Positions 1-9,996 of a stretch of DNA of 34,203 nt are shown piece after piece (positions within the stretch are counted from its first letter, which is position 1; the number at the start of each line of letters is the position of its first letter). Position numbers and translations under genes: made by a program. The DNA is from Methanobacterium sp. GTDB lineage: Archaea > Methanobacteriota > Methanobacteria > Methanobacteriales > Methanobacteriaceae. The DNA lies in contig JAHKLP010000002.1 in NCBI GenBank assembly GCA_020855015.1, positions 1 to 34,203 on the forward strand, read 5' to 3'. Below the pieces are notes generated by a model. That model searched no databases and was not told the DNA's origin. It saw only the letters and a list, made by a program, of their open reading frames with translations.

Positions 1-16
1 ACAATTATTAACTATT

Positions 17-1258
17 TTAAATTTTTGAAGCACTGTTCCCAGCAACATATCCAGTTGAAAATGCTTGTTGAAGATTGTAACCACCTCTACCACCACAGCC
101 GGCAATGATTTCACCAGCAAAGAATAATCCCCCAACAAGTTTTGATTCCATTGTTTGAGGGTTTATTTCCTTTTTAGAAACACCACCACATGTTACCATG
201 GCTTTATCCATGGGAAGATGCCCATTCAGTGTTAAAGGGAGTGACTTTAATGCTTCCTGCAAAAGTATTCTCTCTTTTTTAGTTATCTGGTTCAACTTTT
301 TGGCTGGATCAATAGATATAATATTTAATAGAGGATCGATCATGCTGTTGGGGAGGTGATTTTTAAGGTAAGTTCTTAAACTCTTTTTGCTGTGTTTCTG
401 GAAGTCTTCCATCAAACGAACTCCCAGGGCCTCCGAGTTGAGTTCTGGTATAAAATCAATATATATTTTTAAATCACCGTGTTCATCCATCAACTCGATA
501 ATTCTATTACTACTGTCAAGAATAACTGGTCCTGATACACCAAAATGTGTTAAAAGGAGGTTTCCACGGGATAAATATATCTTTTTCCCCCCATATCCTA
601 TACTCAGCCCCACATTTTCCAGGGTAACTCCTTTCAAATCATGCACCCATTCTTCACGCACACAGAGGGGAACACCACCCGGTTTCAAGTCAGTGATGTG
701 ATGCCCTAATAATTCTGCAATGCTAAGACCATCCCCTGTTGATCCTGTAAAACCATAAGTCACCCCGCCAGTGGCGATTACAACTTTTTGTGCGGTGATT
801 AACTCCTTTTTTGTTGAAGTAAGTTTAAAAATCTTCGATACCTTCTGAAGATGTTCAAGGCGGTAATTATAGGCTAAATTTACCTTATATTCTTCCAGAA
901 CATTTAATAGAACGTCAACTACTGATTTGGATTTTTCAGTGACTGGAAATATACGTCCTTCAGCTTCCTCTTTTAATTCAAGACCATTTTTTTTGAAAAA
1001 AATCTTTAAATCATGATTAGAAAATTGGTTGAAGGCATCCCGGTAAAAAGAACCCCTTTTCCCGAATTTTTCCAGGAAAACCTCCATTTTTGCGGTATTG
1101 GTGAGATTACACCTGCCATTAGCTGTCAAAAGGAGTTTACGTCCAATTTTATTATTTCTTTCCAGGATAATTACTTTTTTTCCCAGTTGTGCGCCTCTAA
1201 TGGCTGCCATACATCCTGCTGGTCCGGCTCCGACCACGGCAATGTCGTATATTTTCAT
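17..1258 (-). CDS. BaiN/HI0933-family NAD(P)/FAD-dependent oxidoreductase
   Basis: A 413-residue soluble flavoprotein of the HI0933/YhiN/BaiN family. The N-terminus has a dinucleotide-binding motif (VVGAGPAGCMAA, residues 8-19) followed by the family segment GRKLLLTANGRCNLTN (residues 39-54). The C-terminus has the second FAD-contacting block, GGLFFAGEIIAGCGGRGGYN. Length matches the family norm of about 400. The ATG at 1258 is preceded by AAAGGAT about 10 bases upstream. It lies 134 bases downstream of aspS on the same strand, so co-transcription is possible but not shown. The physiological substrate is unknown: in gut bacteria a member acts in bile-acid dehydroxylation, which cannot be carried over here. 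The family assignment is secure and the function is not. Confidence 0.9.
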   Translation of the reverse strand: MKIYDIAVVGAGPAGCMAAIRGAQLGKKVIILERNNKIGRKLLLTANGRCNLTNTAKMEVFLEKFGKRGSFYRDAFNQFSNHDLKIFFKKNGLELKEEAEGRIFPVTEKSKSVVDVLLNVLEEYKVNLAYNYRLEHLQKVSKIFKLTSTKKELITAQKVVIATGGVTYGFTGSTGDGLSIAELLGHHITDLKPGGVPLCVREEWVHDLKGVTLENVGLSIGYGGKKIYLSRGNLLLTHFGVSGPVILDSSNRIIELMDEHGDLKIYIDFIPELNSEALGVRLMEDFQKHSKKSLRTYLKNHLPNSMIDPLLNIISIDPAKKLNQITKKERILLQEALKSLPLTLNGHLPMDKAMVTCGGVSKKEINPQTMESKLVGGLFFAGEIIAGCGGRGGYNLQQAFSTGYVAGNSASKI

Positions 1259-1392
1259 TTTTATCAGATCCTTTCACAGGATTTAATTTTAGATGGGAGG
1301 ATATGAGTGGGGCTTTCAAAAAATAAAGGGATATTAAAAAAAATAAGTAAATTTAAAATGATTTTTCATCAAACTTTTTCTAAAAGGTTGAA

Positions 1393-2712
<1,320 letters not shown>

Positions 2713-2760
2713 TCTTAATCTCCTCAAAAAGTATTATTCCTTTAGTATATTCGATTTATG

Positions 2761-2788
2761 CGTTACAAATAGTTTTATAAAAGTAACG
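2761..2788 (-). promoter_or_regulatory. aspS promoter flanked by an inverted repeat
   Basis: On the minus strand a TATA-like element (CTTTTATAAAACT, 2771-2783) lies about 60-70 bases upstream of the aspS ATG, giving a predicted start near 2747-2750. It is bracketed by a perfect inverted repeat, CGTTAC (2761-2766) and GTAACG (2783-2788). The TATA call is reasonable; a regulatory role for the repeat is a guess. Confidence 0.45.
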
Positions 2789-2937
2789 TGAGAAAAGCAT
2801 TAAATTAAAAATCATGAATTCTATTCATTTATATCTAATTCACTGATATAATAAATGCTCTAACTACTATTCTAATATAATATTATATAATTTACTATCC
2901 TCTTACTGGGGCTAATGAGTAAGTCAAATACAATTAA

Positions 2938-4212
2938 TCAATCACCTAGACGTCTTCTGAAAGATTCGGCGTGGGCATATAATCCTTCATATTCTGCTAA
3001 GGGAATCACCACATCTTTAAGACTGTTCAAGCCATCTTTTGTTATCTTTTGGATTGTTGGTTTTTTCAGGAAAGATTCAGTTGATAATCCAGAGTACATC
3101 CTGGCGCAAAATGCTGTGGGTAACACATGGTTTGTTCCGGATCCATAGTCACCGGCTGCAACTGGTGTTAAATCTCCCAGGAATATTGAAGCAGCATTTT
3201 CAATATCAGGAACTATTTCTTCAGGTTGAGCAGTCATTATCATCAGGTGCTCAGGTGCATAATCATTAGAGAAATCTACGGCTTCATTAATATCATCAAC
3301 CAGAACGATTAAGCCATTATTATCTAGAGACTCTTGAATGATCTTTTTTCTTTTCATGTTGGGAAGTTCTGATTCAATGATTAAATCTACCTTCTCTGCC
3401 AGTTCAGGGGATGTGGTTACCAGTACTGATGCTGATTGGGGGTCGTGTTCTGCCTGTGCCAGCATATCCATTGCAATAAAATGAGGATTACCAGTTTTAT
3501 CAGCAATAATAAGGACTTCGGAAGGCCCAGCAGGGAATTCAATATCCACCTGGCCATAAACCATCTTTTTGGCAGCTGTTACGAATATATTCCCCGGCCC
3601 AACAATCTTATCCACCGGGTCAATGGTTTCAGTACCATAAGCCATGGCTGCTATGGCCTGTGCTCCTCCAACTTTGTATACTTTATGGGCACCGGCAAGA
3701 TATGCTGTTGCCAGGATTACATCATCCACTTTGCCATTTCTTCCTGGTGGGGTGCAGCAGATAATTTCATTCACCCCTGCAACTTTAGCTGGTATAACTG
3801 TCATCAAGATGCTTGAAGGATAAGCAGCCCTTCCTCCCGGTATATAACATCCCACTTTGTCCAGTGGACGTATTATCTGTCCAGCTGTCACACCATTATC
3901 AATTTCCATGGACCACTCCTCAGGTAATTGGGCCTGATGGAATTTTCTAATATTGGATGCCGCTTTTTTGATGCTACTTGTTAATTCAGGGTCTATTTTA
4001 CTTAAACTTTCATTAACCTCGTCATCACTTACCAGGAACTCCTTTAAATCAACACCATCGAATTTTTTGGTGTAACTACGGAGTGCATTATCTTGATTAT
4101 TTTTCACATCACTGACAATATCTTGCACAGTCTCCAGGACTGAGTTTGAGTCGATCTGAGAACGTTTTAATAATTCTATCCGATTCTCTTTTTTTAATTG
4201 GACGATTTTCAT
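2938..4212 (-). CDS. hisD: Histidinol dehydrogenase
   Basis: Catalyses the last two steps of histidine biosynthesis, oxidising L-histidinol to L-histidine with two NAD+ in the cytoplasm. The 424 residues match the family length. Visible family blocks are the glycine-rich VGPGNIFVTAAK, the AGPSEVLIIAD segment, and zinc-ligand motifs AQAEHDPQSAS (Gln and His), VAAGDYGSGTNHVLPT (Asp region plus a conserved His) and the C-terminal LYAHAESF (His). It stands alone; no other his genes are in the window, which is common in methanogens where the pathway is scattered. The ATG at 4212 has only a weak GGTAAT upstream. The gene diverges from the UPF0058-cpgS unit across about 260 bases. Very secure. Confidence 0.97.
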   Translation of the reverse strand: MKIVQLKKENRIELLKRSQIDSNSVLETVQDIVSDVKNNQDNALRSYTKKFDGVDLKEFLVSDDEVNESLSKIDPELTSSIKKAASNIRKFHQAQLPEEWSMEIDNGVTAGQIIRPLDKVGCYIPGGRAAYPSSILMTVIPAKVAGVNEIICCTPPGRNGKVDDVILATAYLAGAHKVYKVGGAQAIAAMAYGTETIDPVDKIVGPGNIFVTAAKKMVYGQVDIEFPAGPSEVLIIADKTGNPHFIAMDMLAQAEHDPQSASVLVTTSPELAEKVDLIIESELPNMKRKKIIQESLDNNGLIVLVDDINEAVDFSNDYAPEHLMIMTAQPEEIVPDIENAASIFLGDLTPVAAGDYGSGTNHVLPTAFCARMYSGLSTESFLKKPTIQKITKDGLNSLKDVVIPLAEYEGLYAHAESFRRRLGD

Positions 4213-4411
4213 TTTATTACCATTATTTCTTATCTAATCTAAATTTAAGGTGACGCATATCTTTAGATTATAATATTTTTCTGTTAAGGATCAGTCAAAA
4301 CCTTTATTTGCAATCATTGGCAAAGAATAATTTACCCACTATGGTAAGCACGTGAATAATACTTTATATCTAGTGTTTATGGTTGTATGGGTATAGCTTT
4401 TGGTACATAAG

Positions 4412-4419
4412 TTTATATA
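4412..4419 (+). promoter_or_regulatory. TATA box for the UPF0058-cpgS unit
   Basis: TTTATATA in the 4213-4471 intergenic stretch, predicting a transcript start near 4440 and a leader of about 30 bases to the ATG at 4472. A second A/T element (CTTTATATC) sits near 4362. The rest of this divergent intergenic region shows no RNA gene or ORF. Confidence 0.55.
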
Positions 4420-4471
4420 TTCCTGTTGGTCGAACTTAATTACTTAATATAATTGTAGGTGTCTGGTAGAT

Positions 4472-4795
<324 letters not shown>

Positions 4796-4820
4796 ATAAC
4801 CCCTGGCTGGTGATGAGACA

Positions 4821-6197
4821 ATGACTTCTTTATTGAAGATGGTATGCTTAATTGATGGTGAGCATTATCTTCCAGTTACCAAATCTGCATTGAACACCCT
4901 TGACAGTCTTGAACATATTGAACTGGTTGCTGCTGTTTTTATTGGTGGCACAGAAAAATTAAGAGACGCTACGCCCGAATCAATAGGCGCTAAACTCGGA
5001 TTGAAAGTTTATTTTGAAGCTGATCATGATAAAATTCCTTACGATTTAATTGTGAAAGTTGCTGTGGGTCATGACGCCGATGTGGTTATGGATCTCAGTG
5101 ATGAACCTGTAGTTGATTATTCTAAACGTTTTAAGATCGCATCACTGATCCTGGAGAAGGGCATACTCTATGAGGGGCCTGATTTTTCATTCCAACCTCT
5201 GGATGAACATGACATTCTGGAAAAACCTTCACTTAAAATATTGGGAACAGGTAAGCGTATTGGTAAAACTGCTGTATCTGCATATGCCGCACGCCTCATA
5301 CACCAGGAAAAATACAATCCATGTGTGGTGGCCATGGGACGTGGTGGACCTGAGGAACCGGAAATTGTCCGAGGTGACCAGATTGAGATCACACCCCAGT
5401 ACCTGATGGAACAATCTGATAAAGGAGTTCACGCTGCCAGTGACCACTGGGAGGACGCCCTGATGAGTCGTATACTCACCATCGGATGTCGTCGTTGCGG
5501 TGGAGGTATGTTGGGCCAAGTATTCATCACCAACATGAAGCAAGGGGCTTTGATGGCCAATGATGTGGATGCTGACTTTGTGATAATGGAAGGTAGTGGA
5601 GCTGCCATCCCACCGGTTAAAACCAATAGACATATTGTACTTATCGGGGCAAACCAGCCCATAATTAATATTGAAAAGTTCTTCGGACCATACAGAATTA
5701 AACTGGCTGATCTGGCCATTATAACCATGTGTGAAGAACCTATGGCCAGTCCAGAGAAAGTCAAACGCATTGAAGAATTCATAAAAGATATCAACCCGGA
5801 GGCAACAGTTATCCCCACAGTTTTCCGTCCCAAACCACTGGAATCAGTGAAGGGTAAACGTGTTTTGTTTGCAACCACGGCACCGGACTCCATTAAAGAT
5901 GTTCTAGTTAAACACCTGGAAGAGGAACATGATTGTACCGTTGTTGGAACCACACCCCACCTGTCCAACCGCCCATTACTCCAGAAAGATATCGAAAAAT
6001 ACATTGACGAGGCAGATGTCATGCTCACTGAACTCAAGGCAGCAGCTGTTGATGTGGCTACCAAGGATGCATTAGAGGCTGGTTTGGAAGTTGTTTACTG
6101 TGATAACATACCTCTGGTTATCAGGGATGAAGATAAACTTGATCCTGCAATCATCGATGTAACAGATAAGGCCATTTTTGACTTTCAGAGTAAATAA
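4821..6197 (+). CDS. cpgS: Cyclic 2,3-diphosphoglycerate synthetase
   Basis: ATP-dependent enzyme that closes 2,3-diphosphoglycerate into cyclic 2,3-diphosphoglycerate, the major phosphate-rich solute and thermoprotectant of Methanobacteriales, Methanothermus and Methanopyrus. The 458 residues match the Methanothermus fervidus enzyme in size and in the start (MVCLIDGEHYLPVTKSAL). A P-loop of the form GTGKRIGKT occupies residues 142-150, preceded by a roughly 135-residue N-terminal domain. Later blocks include GRGGPEEPE and GCRRCGGGMLGQVF. The ATG at 4821 follows GGTGATGAG. It is probably co-transcribed with the UPF0058 gene. A hairpin plus T-tract follows at 6206-6237. Its presence is one of the best lineage markers in the window. 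Confidence 0.93.
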   Translation: MTSLLKMVCLIDGEHYLPVTKSALNTLDSLEHIELVAAVFIGGTEKLRDATPESIGAKLGLKVYFEADHDKIPYDLIVKVAVGHDADVVMDLSDEPVVDYSKRFKIASLILEKGILYEGPDFSFQPLDEHDILEKPSLKILGTGKRIGKTAVSAYAARLIHQEKYNPCVVAMGRGGPEEPEIVRGDQIEITPQYLMEQSDKGVHAASDHWEDALMSRILTIGCRRCGGGMLGQVFITNMKQGALMANDVDADFVIMEGSGAAIPPVKTNRHIVLIGANQPIINIEKFFGPYRIKLADLAIITMCEEPMASPEKVKRIEEFIKDINPEATVIPTVFRPKPLESVKGKRVLFATTAPDSIKDVLVKHLEEEHDCTVVGTTPHLSNRPLLQKDIEKYIDEADVMLTELKAAAVDVATKDALEAGLEVVYCDNIPLVIRDEDKLDPAIIDVTDKAIFDFQSK

Positions 6198-6205
6198 CTA
6201 ATTAT

Positions 6206-6237
6206 GGAGTTTACTCCGCACTTACTTTCTTTTTTTC
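6206..6237 (+). terminator. Probable terminator after cpgS
   Basis: A short stem GGAG/CTCC (6206-6209 and 6214-6217) with a four-base loop is followed by TTTCTTTTTTTCT. In archaea the T-tract is the likelier signal. The next gene begins 77 bases after the cpgS stop. Confidence 0.5.
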
Positions 6238-6274
6238 TAATTCTGATTTAACATGGGATGGGAATGGTGATATT

Positions 6275-6826
6275 TTGGAAAATCATGATTACAGTAACCT
6301 AGATTATGATAAACTAAAAAAACAGCTCTTTTTTAATTTGGCTGAGAAAAAAGCCATAAAAGACCTTAATATCCAACCAGATGCATTTATTCCCGTATTG
6401 TTTTCACTGAAGTTTGGGGGTGATTGGAGCTTCAAAACCCAAAAACTGGCGGCAATTGCTGTTAAGGAGAAAATCACCCGTTACAATGAGGAAGAAGGTG
6501 AGGGTTACACTCTGGAAAGGGTTACTCTATTTGTAAATCCCCAGGTCATATCCACCCAGGGTAAAGTTTTGAGACTGGAGAAGTGTGGTACTAAAAATGA
6601 ACGTGAACTGGTTGAGAGGCCTTTCTATGTAGAGCTTGATGCAGAGGACATTATACAGGCAGAACTCAATCCCAGTACAATGACCATAATTCTTAAAAGA
6701 ATAAAAGGGCCTCTTAATTTTGAAGGGCCAGCAGCATATGGAATATCCCATGAAATAGAACACCTTACAGGATGTGAATACACAGGAAAGTTCATATGGG
6801 AATTTAAATACAAACTTGAAGGTTGA
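6275..6826 (+). CDS. Divergent peptide deformylase-like metalloprotein
   Basis: A 183-residue protein whose C-terminal two-thirds follows the order of peptide deformylase. VTLFVNPQV (residues 83-91) resembles the deformylase INPEI strand. LEKCGT with Cys104 matches motif 2 (EGCLS). ELVERPFYVELDA matches the strand after it. SHEIEHLTG (His159, Glu160, His163) matches motif 3 (HExDHLxG). Cys104, His159 and His163 would be the metal ligands and Glu160 the catalytic acid. Motif 1 (GxGxAAxQ) is not recognisable; KLAAIAV at 57-63 may be what remains. Archaea initiate with unformylated methionine, so the substrate is unclear. The start is a TTG three bases after GGTGAT; no in-frame ATG exists upstream. 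Homology is likely, activity unknown. Confidence 0.75.
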   Translation: MENHDYSNLDYDKLKKQLFFNLAEKKAIKDLNIQPDAFIPVLFSLKFGGDWSFKTQKLAAIAVKEKITRYNEEEGEGYTLERVTLFVNPQVISTQGKVLRLEKCGTKNERELVERPFYVELDAEDIIQAELNPSTMTIILKRIKGPLNFEGPAAYGISHEIEHLTGCEYTGKFIWEFKYKLEG

Positions 6827-6916
6827 ATATACACTTCATAAAAAATTAAAATATTTATCAATAAACAGATAAATTCCTAAATCCCCCATAAAATTTATCT
6901 AAATTTAAATATTTCT

Positions 6917-7135
6917 TTATCCTGGATACAGTTTCTTCCCAAAAGCTTCTCTTTTCTGTATTTTCCCATCCTCTCCATGAATGAATACTTCAACGTTATA
7001 ACGTTCTCCTTCCTCTTCTGCGAACTTAATGGCCTCTTCTTTAGTTTTAAAGTTTCCCGAGGCTTTCACAGCTCCGTCCCTTTTAACATCCCATCCGCCT
7101 TTTTTCCCGGTAATTACATGGATATTCGCAGCCAC
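6917..7135 (-). CDS. DUF2188-type small protein
   Basis: A 72-residue soluble protein resembling the DUF2188 family: a short beta-rich unit opening IHVITGKKGGWDVKRDGAVKASG, followed by a helix KTKEEAIKFAEEEGER and a basic tail. No enzymatic motif is visible. I chose the GTG at 7135 because GAGGTGA lies five bases upstream; another in-frame GTG at 7144 overlaps that site. A minus-strand TATA-like element (CTATTTAAAG) lies near 7209-7219, suggesting an independent transcript. It is divergent from the thermosome gene, with about 240 bases between. The family is usually reported as uncharacterised. Confidence 0.75.
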   Translation of the reverse strand: MAANIHVITGKKGGWDVKRDGAVKASGNFKTKEEAIKFAEEEGERYNVEVFIHGEDGKIQKREAFGKKLYPG

Positions 7136-7312
7136 TTCATTCACCTCATTAGTTGTTAAAAATTGATGCCAATTTCAATTAGTACTTAAGATTCAATATG
7201 TATGATGAACTTTAAATAGTTACCCGGGGTTATGATATAGATCTTTTTTTAAAAGACTCGATCAATTGACTCAGTTTGCAATGGCTTTTTGGTGGTCCGA
7301 AAGAATAAGCGC

Positions 7313-7364
<52 letters not shown>

Positions 7365-7377
7365 GGAGATGATTTAT

Positions 7378-9021
7378 GTGGCACAATTAGGTGGACAAGG
7401 TGGACAAGGACAACCTATTATTATAATGCCTGAAGGTTCTTCAAGAGTGTTAGGAAGAGATGCTCAGAGAATGAACATTATGGCTGGAAAAATTCTCGCT
7501 GAGACCATAAGAACTACTCTTGGCCCTAAAGGGATGGACAAGATGTTAGTGGATGTTATGGGAGATATCGTAGTGACCAATGATGGTGTAACCATACTTA
7601 AAGAAATGGACATCGAACACCCTGCTGCTAAAATGCTGGTGGAAGTGGCCAAAACCCAGGAAGATGAAGTGGGAGATGGAACCACAACTGCGGTTATAAT
7701 TGCAGGGGAACTACTCAAAAAAGCAGAAGAACTCCTGGAACAAGAAATACACCCAACCACACTGGTAATGGGGTATCGTAGAGCAGCTGCAAAGGCACAA
7801 GAATTATTAAACGAAATAGCTATTGATTCCAGTGACAGTGAAACTCTTAAAATGGTAGCTATGACTGCAATGACTGGAAAAGGAACAGAAAAAGCCCGAG
7901 AACCCCTCGCCGAACTTGTGGTCAGTGCAGTGAAGCAGGTGGAAGAAGATGGTAAAGTGGAGAAGGACCACATTAACATTCACCGAATACAGGGAGCAAC
8001 AGTCAACGACTCCAAGATCGTCAATGGAGTTGTTATAGACAAAAGCAGGGCCGATAATTCCATGCCTAAAAGCATTGAAAACGCCAAAATTGCTTTGGTA
8101 AAATACCCCATCGAAGTTAAAGATCTGGAAACTGATGCCAAGATCAAACTCACCGACCCAACCCAGATGCAGGCCTTCATAGAACAGGAAGAACAAATGG
8201 TTAAGGAAATGGTTGATAAAGTCATCCAAAGCGGCGCAAATGTTCTATTCTGTCAGAAAGGCATTGACGACCTTGCTCTGCACCTTCTCGCACGTGAAGG
8301 AATCATTGCTGTTAAAAGAGTTAGGAAATCCGACATGGAACGCTTGGGAAAAGCTACTGGCGGACAACTGGTCACTAACATCGATGAGTTAAGCTCGGAA
8401 GACCTGGGACTTGCGGGTAAAATATATGAGAAGAAAATCTTCGATGAAGTACTGATCTTTGTTGAAGAATGTAACGAACCAAAAGCGGTGTCCCTTATAC
8501 TACGTGGAAGTACCAGACACGTAGCTGAAGAAATTGAAAGAGCAGTTGAAGATGCTATCGGTGTGGTTGCCTCTACAGCTGAAGATGGAAAAGTGGTTGC
8601 TGGTGGAGGAGCACCAGAAATAGCCATTGCCAAAGGATTGAAAGAATACGCTGACACCATCAGTGGAAGAGAACAACTAGCAATATCTGCATTTGCCGAA
8701 GCACTGGAAGTTGTTCCCAAAACTCTGGCTGAAAACGCTGGACTGGACCAGATCGACGCCCTGGTAGATCTCCGAGCAGCACACGAAAGTAATTTTTACA
8801 TGGGACTGAACGTCTTTGAGGGTGAAGTTACTGACATGAAAGATGCCCAGGTCATAGAACCACACAGGGTAAAAAAACAAGCCATTCAATCAGCAGCTGA
8901 AGCAGCCGAGATGATACTACGTATCGATGACATGATTGCATCTACCGGACCTAGTGAACCTGATATGGGTGGTATGGAAGGTATGGGCGGAATGCCTGGT
9001 GGAATGCCACCAATGATGTAA
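7378..9021 (+). CDS. Thermosome subunit (group II chaperonin)
   Basis: ATP-driven protein-folding chaperonin forming eight-membered double rings in the cytoplasm. Its 547 residues match the family. Signatures are RTTLGPKGMDKMLVD (near residue 38), VGDGTTTAVI (near 90), GGGAPEIA (near 405) and the flexible Gly/Met-rich tail GGMEGMGGMPGGMPPMM. I placed the start at the GTG at 7378, giving MAQLGGQGGQGQPIII, because AAAGGAGATGA ends five bases upstream and related thermosomes start with MAQ. An in-frame ATG at 7369 lies inside that site and is less likely. Only one subunit gene is visible here. It is monocistronic, with a T-tract terminator downstream. Near cpgS, it is a second protein-stability gene, but shared regulation is not shown. 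Confidence 0.97.
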   Translation: MAQLGGQGGQGQPIIIMPEGSSRVLGRDAQRMNIMAGKILAETIRTTLGPKGMDKMLVDVMGDIVVTNDGVTILKEMDIEHPAAKMLVEVAKTQEDEVGDGTTTAVIIAGELLKKAEELLEQEIHPTTLVMGYRRAAAKAQELLNEIAIDSSDSETLKMVAMTAMTGKGTEKAREPLAELVVSAVKQVEEDGKVEKDHINIHRIQGATVNDSKIVNGVVIDKSRADNSMPKSIENAKIALVKYPIEVKDLETDAKIKLTDPTQMQAFIEQEEQMVKEMVDKVIQSGANVLFCQKGIDDLALHLLAREGIIAVKRVRKSDMERLGKATGGQLVTNIDELSSEDLGLAGKIYEKKIFDEVLIFVEECNEPKAVSLILRGSTRHVAEEIERAVEDAIGVVASTAEDGKVVAGGGAPEIAIAKGLKEYADTISGREQLAISAFAEALEVVPKTLAENAGLDQIDALVDLRAAHESNFYMGLNVFEGEVTDMKDAQVIEPHRVKKQAIQSAAEAAEMILRIDDMIASTGPSEPDMGGMEGMGGMPGGMPPMM

Positions 9022-9030
9022 CTCATTAAC

Positions 9031-9057
9031 TTACCTTCTTTTTTTTTATTTTTAAAA
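9031..9057 (+). terminator. T-tract terminator after thermosome gene
   Basis: A run of nine T residues (9039-9047), then ATTTTTAAAATT, starts 17 bases after the stop codon without a strong stem, the usual form of an archaeal terminator. Confidence 0.55.
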
Positions 9058-9162
9058 TTACTATTTTTTAAATAAAACTGAATATTTCCGTGAAATAATT
9101 CACTAATTATGAATATTTATTCAAAATCCCTCATTTACATTGTCAAATCAATAAATAATATC

Positions 9163-9176
9163 TTAGGGGTTCCTAA
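9163..9176 (+). promoter_or_regulatory. DtxR-type operator 1
   Basis: TTAGGGGTTCCTAA has perfect TTAGG/CCTAA half-sites with a four-base spacer. It sits directly upstream of the TTTAAATA box (9179-9186), where the B-recognition element would be. The half-sites match those of iron-dependent DtxR/IdeR operators. Confidence 0.75.
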
Positions 9177-9178
9177 CT

Positions 9179-9186
9179 TTTAAATA
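9179..9186 (+). promoter_or_regulatory. TATA box of the dtxR-feoB operon
   Basis: TTTAAATA lies between the two TTAGG-N4-CCTAA elements. The expected transcript start, near 9205-9210, falls inside operator 2. Confidence 0.55.
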
Positions 9187-9204
9187 CTATAAAATTAACC
9201 TAGT

Positions 9205-9220
9205 TTTAGGTGAACCTAAA
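9205..9220 (+). promoter_or_regulatory. DtxR-type operator 2 overlapping RBS and start codon
   Basis: TTTAGGTGAACCTAAA is a perfect inverted repeat with a two-base centre. It contains the ribosome binding site AGGTGA (9208-9213) and ends on the first base of the regulator's ATG. An overlapping ACCTA-N4-TAGGT pair lies just upstream (about 9198-9211), so the site may hold more than one dimer. Confidence 0.75.
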
Positions 9221-9996
9221 TGTCATCTAAAAAACATGAAATACCACTAAGTGAAAATGCAGAGGAATATTTGGAAGTTCTCTATAAACTCTCAATGGTG
9301 GAAAGACCTGTAAAAACAACCAAAATATCAAAAACACTGGACATAACCCCTGCTAGTGTGACAGAGATGATTAAAAAACTTCAAAAAAGGGGTTATGTTG
9401 AATATCTACCCTATAAAGGAGTCACATTAACAGAAGAAGGTTATAAAATTGCCTCAAACATCACACGAAAGCACCGTCTTCTAGAAAGATTTCTTCATGA
9501 CGTTCTCCATATCAAAAAAGATCGTGTGCATGATCAGGCCTGTGAAATGGAACACTCACTTTCAGATGATGCAGAAAGGGCAATGTGTCAACTGCTTAAA
9601 CAACCTGATGAGTGTCCTGATGATGAGGAACTTATCCCTGTCTGCGACTTCAAATTCAAAACATGTGAAGAGTGCCGTAAGCGGAGACATGAGGAAGTTA
9701 ATCAGGTTGGAAAACGAGATAAAAATCTGGTCTCAATTACCAGTATGAAAAGAAATGAGAAAGGAAGAGTATCATTTGTTAGAGGCGATTATAAGGTTAT
9801 TCGCAGGTTAATGGATATGGGAATCACCATCGGGGCTGAAATAAGCGTTCTTGAAGTAGCCCCATTTAAAGGACCGGTAGAACTCCTGGTACGGGGTTCC
9901 AATCTTGCCCTGGGAAGGGATATCGCCAAAAATGTATTTGTGGAGATCATCAAGGATGAGGCACCTGAAACTGAAGGAGCTCTATCATATGGTTAG
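9220..9996 (+). CDS. DtxR-family iron regulator fused to a FeoA domain
   Basis: A 258-residue metal-dependent repressor. The winged helix occupies about residues 10-75 (recognition region TKISKTLDITPASVTEMIKK). The DtxR dimerisation and metal-binding domain follows to about 130, with CEMEH at 108-112. A Cys-rich linker carries Cys132, 142, 149 and 152, the last two as CEEC. Residues 168-245 form a FeoA/SH3-like domain (GDYKVIRRLMDMGITIGAEISVLE). Loss of repression at low iron would turn on FeoB. The ATG at 9220 follows AGGTGA by six bases. The stop overlaps the feoB start by eight bases, so the two genes are translationally coupled. The operator pair in its own promoter supports autoregulation. 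The Cys linker might bind zinc or an Fe-S cluster. Confidence 0.9.
   Translation: MSSKKHEIPLSENAEEYLEVLYKLSMVERPVKTTKISKTLDITPASVTEMIKKLQKRGYVEYLPYKGVTLTEEGYKIASNITRKHRLLERFLHDVLHIKKDRVHDQACEMEHSLSDDAERAMCQLLKQPDECPDDEELIPVCDFKFKTCEECRKRRHEEVNQVGKRDKNLVSITSMKRNEKGRVSFVRGDYKVIRRLMDMGITIGAEISVLEVAPFKGPVELLVRGSNLALGRDIAKNVFVEIIKDEAPETEGALSYG

Noticed and set aside
387..701. Plus-strand frames inside the BaiN-type and aspS genes
   Set aside because: They are antisense to strongly conserved enzymes and carry no motifs or ribosome binding sites.
5429..6064. A 211-codon minus-strand frame within cpgS
   Set aside because: It is antisense to a clear enzyme and has no domain; a shadow frame.
7464..8720. 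Long minus-strand frames within the thermosome gene
   Set aside because: These are composition shadows of a well-defined coding sequence, with Ser-rich low-complexity translations.
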